Below are positions 6,555 to 9,170 of a DNA stretch of 9,170 nucleotides, in pieces. The position numbers and the translations under genes were made by a program. The stretch lies in the NCBI GenBank assembly GCA_035254305.1, contig DATFAS010000072.1:1-9170 (forward strand). Reading direction: 5' to 3'. The notes under the pieces are model-generated. The model ran no database searches. It saw only the letters and a list, made by a program, of their open reading frames with translations, and was not told where the DNA came from. Origin of the DNA: DATFAS01 sp035254305. Lineage in GTDB: Bacteria > Bacillota > Bacilli > Aneurinibacillales > RAOX-1. Positions within the stretch are counted from its first letter, which is position 1, and every line of letters begins with the position of its first letter.

Positions 6555-6675
6555 AAAAGAATAATCCCACTAAAGCAGGAGTAAGGAAAAAAAGAGAGAA
6601 AGTTTATTATCACACCTTATATTGGAAATGGTTTGAGTAAGCGACATTACGATACCCATACTTCCATCATTAAAG

Positions 6676-6681
6676 AAGGAG
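6676..6681 (+). promoter_or_regulatory. Ribosome binding site deciding the CoA-transferase start
   Basis: AAGGAG sits 8 nt before ATG at 6690. The same frame is open back to a TTG at 6633, but the extra 19 residues there have no family similarity and no ribosome binding site, whereas the ATG opens directly with the family N-terminus LSGIRILDFSQYLPGP. Confidence 0.85.
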
Positions 6682-6689
6682 TGATAATC

Positions 6690-7787
6690 ATGCTTAGTGG
6701 GATCCGTATTTTAGATTTTTCGCAATATCTTCCGGGACCTTTTGCTTCATTAAGGCTAGCTGATATGGGGGCAGAAGTCATTAAAATTGAATCACCTGCT
6801 GGTGATCTAGGCAGATATCCTCTAGAAGAGGATGGAGACTATAATTACCTTTTTCGAGCACAGAATCGCAGTAAAAAAAGTGTTGTTCTTAATCTTAAAG
6901 AAACAGAGCAACAGAACAAGGCTTACGCCTTAATTCGGAATGCCGATGTGATCATTGAAAGCTTCCGCCCAGGCGTCATGAAACGCTTCCATTTAAGTTA
7001 TGAAGAGGTTGCCAAGGAAAATCCTAGAATCATCTATTGCTCTTTATCTGGTTATGGACAGCAAGGTTCCATGAGCCATCTAGGGAGCCATGATCTTAAT
7101 TATATGGCTCTTAGCGGGGTTCTTTCACAGCTGAAAGATTCATCTGGCAAACCAACTCATCCAAGTATTACCTTTGCAGATTTAATTGCTGGGATGGCTG
7201 CTTCAGAATCGATCTTAGCCGCACTGTTCCAAAGACAGCAAACAGGGATAGGGAAGTATATAGATTTAGCTCTTGCCGATGTCATGATTACACTTATGAA
7301 TAATCATACACTGATTGAATCTGCAACAGGATATCCCTATGGAATTGAAATGTTAAATAAAAAATATATATCCTATTTCTTATACGAAACCAAAGACCAA
7401 AGATATGTCAGCCTTGCAGCGTTAGAACCAAAATTTTGGGAGAATTTTTGTGTTGCCATAGGAAGGGAGGAGTGGATCTCTTCTCATCAAACCTCTCCTA
7501 GCGAAGATAATCCTATTTATCATGAATTGATACGATTATTTAAGTCAAAAACCCTTGTAGAATGGGCACGTTTTTCTCAGGAGGTTGATTGCTGCATGGC
7601 TCCTGTATTGGAAACAAGAGAGTTGATGAACCATCCATACTGTAAAGAAAGAAGCTTACTAGGTGAGAGGTGGGGGTTACATTATACGGCTACACGATAC
7701 GTTGCTGGAAATCCCCAACTGGCTAAGGCGACTCCTCATCCTAAACTTGGGGAACATACAGAGACTATGTGGAATAATATTGTTTAA
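6690..7787 (+). CDS. Class III CoA-transferase family (CaiB/BaiF), racemase-like
   Basis: Member of the formyl-CoA transferase/CaiB/alpha-methylacyl-CoA racemase superfamily, 365 residues. The N-terminal part is typical: LSGIRILDFSQYLPGPFAS, LADMGAEVIKIE (23-34) and the NRSKKSV loop (59-65). Residues 133-139 read SHDLNYM, like the GHDINY motif of alpha-methylacyl-CoA racemase, with His134; Asp164 in FADLIAG follows exactly 30 residues later. The racemase catalytic His and Asp (His122/Asp152 in the human enzyme, His126/Asp156 in Mycobacterium, as I recall) are also 30 apart. True CoA-transferases of the family use one Asp and lack this His. An acyl-CoA epimerase acting on 2-methyl-branched acyl-CoAs is therefore plausible, but substrate and reaction remain inferred and annotation as a CoA-transferase would be equally usual. 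It lies 135 bp after the chemoreceptor, on the same strand, with no other acyl-CoA genes in view. Confidence 0.88.
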   Translation: MLSGIRILDFSQYLPGPFASLRLADMGAEVIKIESPAGDLGRYPLEEDGDYNYLFRAQNRSKKSVVLNLKETEQQNKAYALIRNADVIIESFRPGVMKRFHLSYEEVAKENPRIIYCSLSGYGQQGSMSHLGSHDLNYMALSGVLSQLKDSSGKPTHPSITFADLIAGMAASESILAALFQRQQTGIGKYIDLALADVMITLMNNHTLIESATGYPYGIEMLNKKYISYFLYETKDQRYVSLAALEPKFWENFCVAIGREEWISSHQTSPSEDNPIYHELIRLFKSKTLVEWARFSQEVDCCMAPVLETRELMNHPYCKERSLLGERWGLHYTATRYVAGNPQLAKATPHPKLGEHTETMWNNIV

Positions 7788-7908
7788 TAGGATAAATTTA
7801 ACTTGAGTAAAAATGAATTCTATTACACTTATCTTTTGAATTCATAATTTGTACAAGAATTTTATGAAATACAGTGATAAATGTTACGTGCTCGACCCTA
7901 TTTTAAGT

Positions 7909-7968
7909 AGTAATTTAATAAATGTAGAATTACTGTAATTTTATGTAGTATATTCACCAAAATTACTT
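7909..7968. repeat. Alternating AATTAC repeats in the leader region of the second sensor
   Basis: Four copies of an AATTAC core occur in alternating orientation: AGTAATTT (7909-7916), AATTACT (7928-7934), GTAATTTT (7935-7942) and AAAATTACTT (7959-7968). They can pair in mutually exclusive ways: first with second or first with fourth, and third with second or third with fourth (8 bp). They sit between the CoA-transferase gene and the terminator hairpin at 7984. The region is AT-rich, so some of this may be chance. Confidence 0.4.
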
Positions 7969-7983
7969 AATGCTGAAATATCG

Positions 7984-8009
7984 AAAGACGACTGAATCAG
8001 TCGTCTTTT
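7984..8009 (+). terminator. Intrinsic terminator between CoA-transferase and second sensor
   Basis: AAAGACGACTG (7984-7994) pairs perfectly with CAGTCGTCTTT (7998-8008) around a three-base AAT loop, followed by TC and ATTT. It lies 197 bp after the CoA-transferase stop and only 43 bp before the next start codon. It may end the upstream transcript or act as a leader terminator (attenuator) for the sensor gene. Confidence 0.8.
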
Positions 8010-8051
8010 CATTTGAATAAAATCTTAGATGTCACTAGGAGGTGAATAAGA

Positions 8052-9170
8052 ATGAACAAGTCGTGGATGGATCACTGGGGTCTAAAATCTAGTATCTTTT
8101 GGAGGAACTATTTATTAAACCTATTTCTTCTTTTTGGCACCCTGGCCATTTGTTTTGAATCAGCAAGAGCAATCCTCCCAGCCATAGAACGAGAAGAACA
8201 TAAGACAATCACTGAAGCAACAGTTGATCGTTTAGCAAACCAAGTTCTATTGATTATGGATGAACTTCAACATTTGACTGAATCAGTTAAAACAAACCCC
8301 GCTTTTTTATCGAACGATATCAAGTTACTAGACGCAGAGTTAAAAACGATCACTACTTACTCACCGCTTACTGATAACGCTGCAATATTTGATAAACAAG
8401 GGAATATCATTACCAGCACTCCTAAGAATGAAAACGAACTGAACAATGTTAGTCTCCGTTCCTATTTTGCTGAGCCCATGAAAACAAAAGCTGCTTATCT
8501 TAGTCCTGTTTTCTTCACAAAATCTGGACAGCCAGTCATTGTCTTAGGGATTCCCATTATAGACACAGAACAAGAAGTTGAACGGATTGTAGGTCTCAGA
8601 ATTGAATTATTACAGAATCAAATGATGCAATCCTTCTTCGAGCATTTTGATATTGGCGAAAATGGATATACGTATATTGTGGATCAAAATGGCCGTGTCC
8701 TTTTCCATCCTCAAAAAGAGAGAATTGCCGAAGATGTTAATGAAAATGCAGTAGTGAAAGAATTAATGCAGGGAAATTCAGGATATCAGAAGGTAACGAA
8801 TTTGCAAGGAAGCAATATGCTAGCTTCTTACCGATTCATTCCCTACCTTCATTGGGGAATCGTTGCCCAAATACCCGTGGAAAGCACTTTATTTTCCTTA
8901 GAAGCATTTGAAGATCGAATTGAAAAGCTAGCACTACTCCTACTTCTCCCTTTAATGATCCTAGTTGGCTTGCACACACGTCGTACGATTGAACCGATCA
9001 AGCGATTGCAAAAAGCAGTTGGTGAGGTAACAAATGGAAACTACGATGGACATATTCCAACGAATGGCAAGAATGAAATCGAAGTTTTATTTCAACAGTT
9101 TAATAATATGGTTGATACGATACGGCAAAATCGAAAAAACTTAAATTTAAAACGACAGGAATTACTAGAG
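8052..9170 (+). CDS. dCache-HAMP membrane sensor, C-terminal output domain outside window
   Basis: Membrane receptor of which 373 residues are visible; the frame is open to the right edge. Order: cytoplasmic N-terminus of about 17 residues, TM1 (about 18-37), extracellular double Cache domain (about 40-285), TM2 (about 291-307) and a HAMP domain (about 308-360). The HAMP domain has RRTIEPIKRLQKAVGEVTNG followed by the FNNMVDTI helix, and then a coiled-coil linker (QNRKNLNLKRQELLE) runs off the end. The distal Cache module has LRSYFAEPM (135-143) and the proximal one GENGYTYIVDQNGRVLFHP (202-220). It lacks the RxWY of amino-acid receptors, so the ligand differs from that of the upstream chemoreceptor or is not an amino acid. 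The output could be a histidine kinase, GGDEF cyclase or phosphatase; the linker does not decide. The start ATG has a near-perfect AGGAGGTGA (8037-8045) 6 nt upstream. A terminator hairpin ends about 40 nt before the start. Confidence 0.9.
   Translation, partial: MNKSWMDHWGLKSSIFWRNYLLNLFLLFGTLAICFESARAILPAIEREEHKTITEATVDRLANQVLLIMDELQHLTESVKTNPAFLSNDIKLLDAELKTITTYSPLTDNAAIFDKQGNIITSTPKNENELNNVSLRSYFAEPMKTKAAYLSPVFFTKSGQPVIVLGIPIIDTEQEVERIVGLRIELLQNQMMQSFFEHFDIGENGYTYIVDQNGRVLFHPQKERIAEDVNENAVVKELMQGNSGYQKVTNLQGSNMLASYRFIPYLHWGIVAQIPVESTLFSLEAFEDRIEKLALLLLLPLMILVGLHTRRTIEPIKRLQKAVGEVTNGNYDGHIPTNGKNEIEVLFQQFNNMVDTIRQNRKNLNLKRQELLE

Noticed and set aside
6633..6689. TTG start giving a 384-residue CoA-transferase
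   Set aside because: There is no ribosome binding site and no homology in the extra 19 residues; ATG at 6690 with AAGGAG is clearly better.
1..9170. CRISPR array, tRNA, rRNA, insertion sequence ends, defence or toxin-antitoxin system
   Set aside because: No regularly spaced repeats, no tRNA-like cloverleaf, no transposase other than the intron protein, and no recognisable defence genes were seen on either strand.

Overview
The window looks like the chromosome of a low-GC, probably endospore-forming Bacillota (Bacillales-like). The base composition is AT-rich, ribosome binding sites are strong (AAGGAG, AGGAGGTGA), and intrinsic terminators with T tracts are present. Families common in Bacillus and Paenibacillus relatives appear: a YitT-family membrane protein, a Bacillus-length chemoreceptor and a stand-alone ATP-dependent ligase. 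A tandem match to Spo0A boxes agrees with a spore former. Species cannot be named from this sequence alone.

Layout. 1-928 is the 3' part of a group II intron, most likely class C: a reverse transcriptase/maturase that enters from the left edge, followed by RNA domains V and VI. The intron ends about 4 nt from the stop codon of a convergent ATP-dependent DNA ligase (933-1877, minus). Divergent from the ligase is a membrane acyltransferase-3 protein (2058-3131). It shares a strong bidirectional terminator (3164-3200) with a small convergent DUF2249-like gene (3181-3441, minus) whose stop codon lies inside that hairpin. The small gene is divergent from a YitT/DUF2179 membrane protein (3615-4457), and an FNR/CRP-type palindrome sits between them. 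Next come a full-length dCache chemoreceptor (4593-6554), a class III CoA-transferase/alpha-methylacyl-CoA racemase homologue (6690-7787), a terminator, and a second dCache-HAMP sensor (8052 to the right edge) whose output domain is outside the window.

Functional picture. This is a run of mostly single-gene transcription units rather than one operon. The clearest theme is environmental sensing: two membrane receptors with extracellular dCache domains flank an acyl-CoA enzyme. The first receptor carries the full set of residues of the amino-acid-binding dCache_1AA motif, and its promoter region carries a tandem Spo0A-box-like element where the -35 should be. I see no defence system, CRISPR array, tRNA or rRNA. 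I did not find a convincing new multi-gene system. The most interesting signals are regulatory: the Spo0A-like tandem, the FNR-like site, and alternating AATTAC repeats ahead of a leader hairpin.
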